DNA of 13,532 nucleotides from Bacteroidetes bacterium QS_8_64_10 (GTDB taxonomy: Bacteria; Bacteroidota; Rhodothermia; Rhodothermales; Salinibacteraceae), in assembly GCA_003022505.1 (NCBI GenBank), contig PXTQ01000032.1, positions 1-13,532 of the forward strand, in the 5' to 3' direction. Each line of letters begins with the position of its first letter. Position 1 is the first letter of the stretch. This document shows positions 12,834 through 13,532 of the stretch, piece after piece. Both the position numbers and the translations under genes were made by a program. The notes beneath the pieces are model-generated. The model did not search any database, was not told where the DNA came from, and saw only the letters and a program-made list of their open reading frames with translations.

Positions 12834-13532
12834 TCACGGCAGCGCCCGCATGATCTGCTGCGCGCGCTCGTTGTTGGGGTCCAGCTCCAACGTGCGGCGG
12901 GCGTAGCGGCGGGCGCGCTCGTACTGCTCGCCCCGGAAGTACGCCAGCGCCAGACTCTCCGCGCCGTCCACGTACTGCGAGTCCGCCTCCACGGCGCGGC
13001 GCAGCAGCTCGACGGCGCGCTCGCGCTCGCCCCGGTTCAGATAGAAGCTGCCCAGGTTGCCGAGCGCTACGGCGCTTTCGGGCGCGGCCTCGAGCGCCTG
13101 CTCGAAATACGACCGCGCCCGCTCCGGGAAACCGCGTTGCGCGTAGACCGCGCCCAGGTTGCCGAGCGCCTGCGCGTAACCGGGCCGCAGCTCGACGGCG
13201 CGCTTGAGCGCATCCACGCCCTTCCGCACCGATCCCTGCTGCAAGTACGCGGTACCCAGGTTGTAGTGCGTCGTCGCCAGCCACGGCTGCTCTTTCGCCG
13301 CCTTTCGGTACTGCCGCGCGGCCTCCTTCACGCGCCCTTCCGCCTGCAAGAAGCGCCCGTAGTTGACGCGCACGTCGGCGGCCGCCGGCTGGATCTGCAG
13401 GGCGTGCTGATAGAGACGCTCGGTCTTCTGCGCCGAGCGCCCGCCGGCCTCGTAGCTCTGCGCGAGCGCGTTGAGGTAATCCGGCGAGTCAGGCTTGAGG
13501 CGCACCGCCTCTTCGAGCGGCGGAATGGCCTG
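12834..13532 (-). CDS. Tetratricopeptide (TPR) repeat protein, N-terminus outside the window
   Basis: The visible 232 codons encode at least six consecutive 34-residue TPR units, for example GYAQALGNLGAVYAQRGFPE and WLATTHYNLGTAYLQQGSVR, each ending near a proline or aspartate-proline. The frame is open to the window edge with TPR-like codons (QAIPPLEEAVRLKP), so the gene continues beyond 13532 and the GTG at 13505 is not a start. No signal peptide or other domain can be seen in this part. TPR arrays scaffold protein complexes; the partner is unknown. The stop at 12834-12836 is followed after 5 nt by the DUF4258 gene, suggesting one operon. Confidence 0.9.
   Translation of the reverse strand, partial: QAIPPLEEAVRLKPDSPDYLNALAQSYEAGGRSAQKTERLYQHALQIQPAAADVRVNYGRFLQAEGRVKEAARQYRKAAKEQPWLATTHYNLGTAYLQQGSVRKGVDALKRAVELRPGYAQALGNLGAVYAQRGFPERARSYFEQALEAAPESAVALGNLGSFYLNRGERERAVELLRRAVEADSQYVDGAESLALAYFRGEQYERARRYARRTLELDPNNERAQQIMRALP

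Noticed and set aside
12523..13284. A 253-aa protein containing the DUF4258 domain
   Set aside because: The N-terminal 152 residues are a low-complexity Arg/Ala shadow of the TPR gene; ATG 12828 starts right after the TPR stop.
1..13532. tRNA, rRNA or riboswitch, including a cobalamin riboswitch before icmF
   Set aside because: No cloverleaf, rRNA segment or B12-box-like sequence was seen; the icmF leader holds only repeats and a short inverted repeat.

Overview
The window is GC-rich (roughly 65% by eye) bacterial chromosomal DNA, most likely from the Bacteroidota side of the tree and, by inference, the Rhodothermota (Salinibacter/Rhodothermus relatives). Four things support this. A YpdA-type bacillithiol disulfide reductase is present. 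There is a fused B12-dependent isobutyryl-CoA mutase with long acidic linkers. Almost no start codon has a Shine-Dalgarno sequence, which is common in Bacteroidota. The intergenic gaps are full of short-period repeats. The lineage is an inference, not a match I could verify.

Layout from left to right. A lipoprotein PQQ-dependent sugar (sorbosone) dehydrogenase runs rightward (183-1516) and is frameshifted near its C-terminus. It converges on a leftward PAP2 phosphatase (2393-1581) whose start codon lies at the edge of an IS701/IS4-type transposase remnant (2394-2705). Next comes the large leftward mutase IcmF (6211-2708), whose inter-domain linker is partly encoded by two palindromic repeats. 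Then leftward arginine deiminase (7701-6424), a short hydrophobic reading frame without a normal start (about 7872-8012), and a leftward kelch-type lipoprotein (9222-8056).

The middle of the window looks decayed. A rightward shikimate kinase relic (9420-9869) has lost its start and its lid. After an intergenic inverted repeat comes an intact leftward ribonuclease HII (10721-10107). Divergent from it is a rightward short-chain dehydrogenase relic (10741-10952) that keeps only its two ends. A cluster of REP-like hairpins (11050-11166) precedes intact rightward YpdA (11267-12244). The right end is a leftward operon: a TPR protein running off the window, a DUF4258 protein, and a small four-cysteine protein whose ATG overlaps the DUF4258 stop (ATGA).

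No single pathway unites these genes. IcmF rearranges C4 acyl-CoAs, arginine deiminase degrades arginine, YpdA serves thiol redox balance, and RNase HII repairs RNA in DNA. The striking theme is repeats and gene decay: at least eight short-period (7-9 nt) degenerate arrays sit at gene borders, palindromic elements occur both inside a gene and between genes, and several genes carry frameshifts or deletions. The most system-like candidate is the coupled DUF4258/four-cysteine pair, which could be a toxin-antitoxin-like module, but that is speculative.
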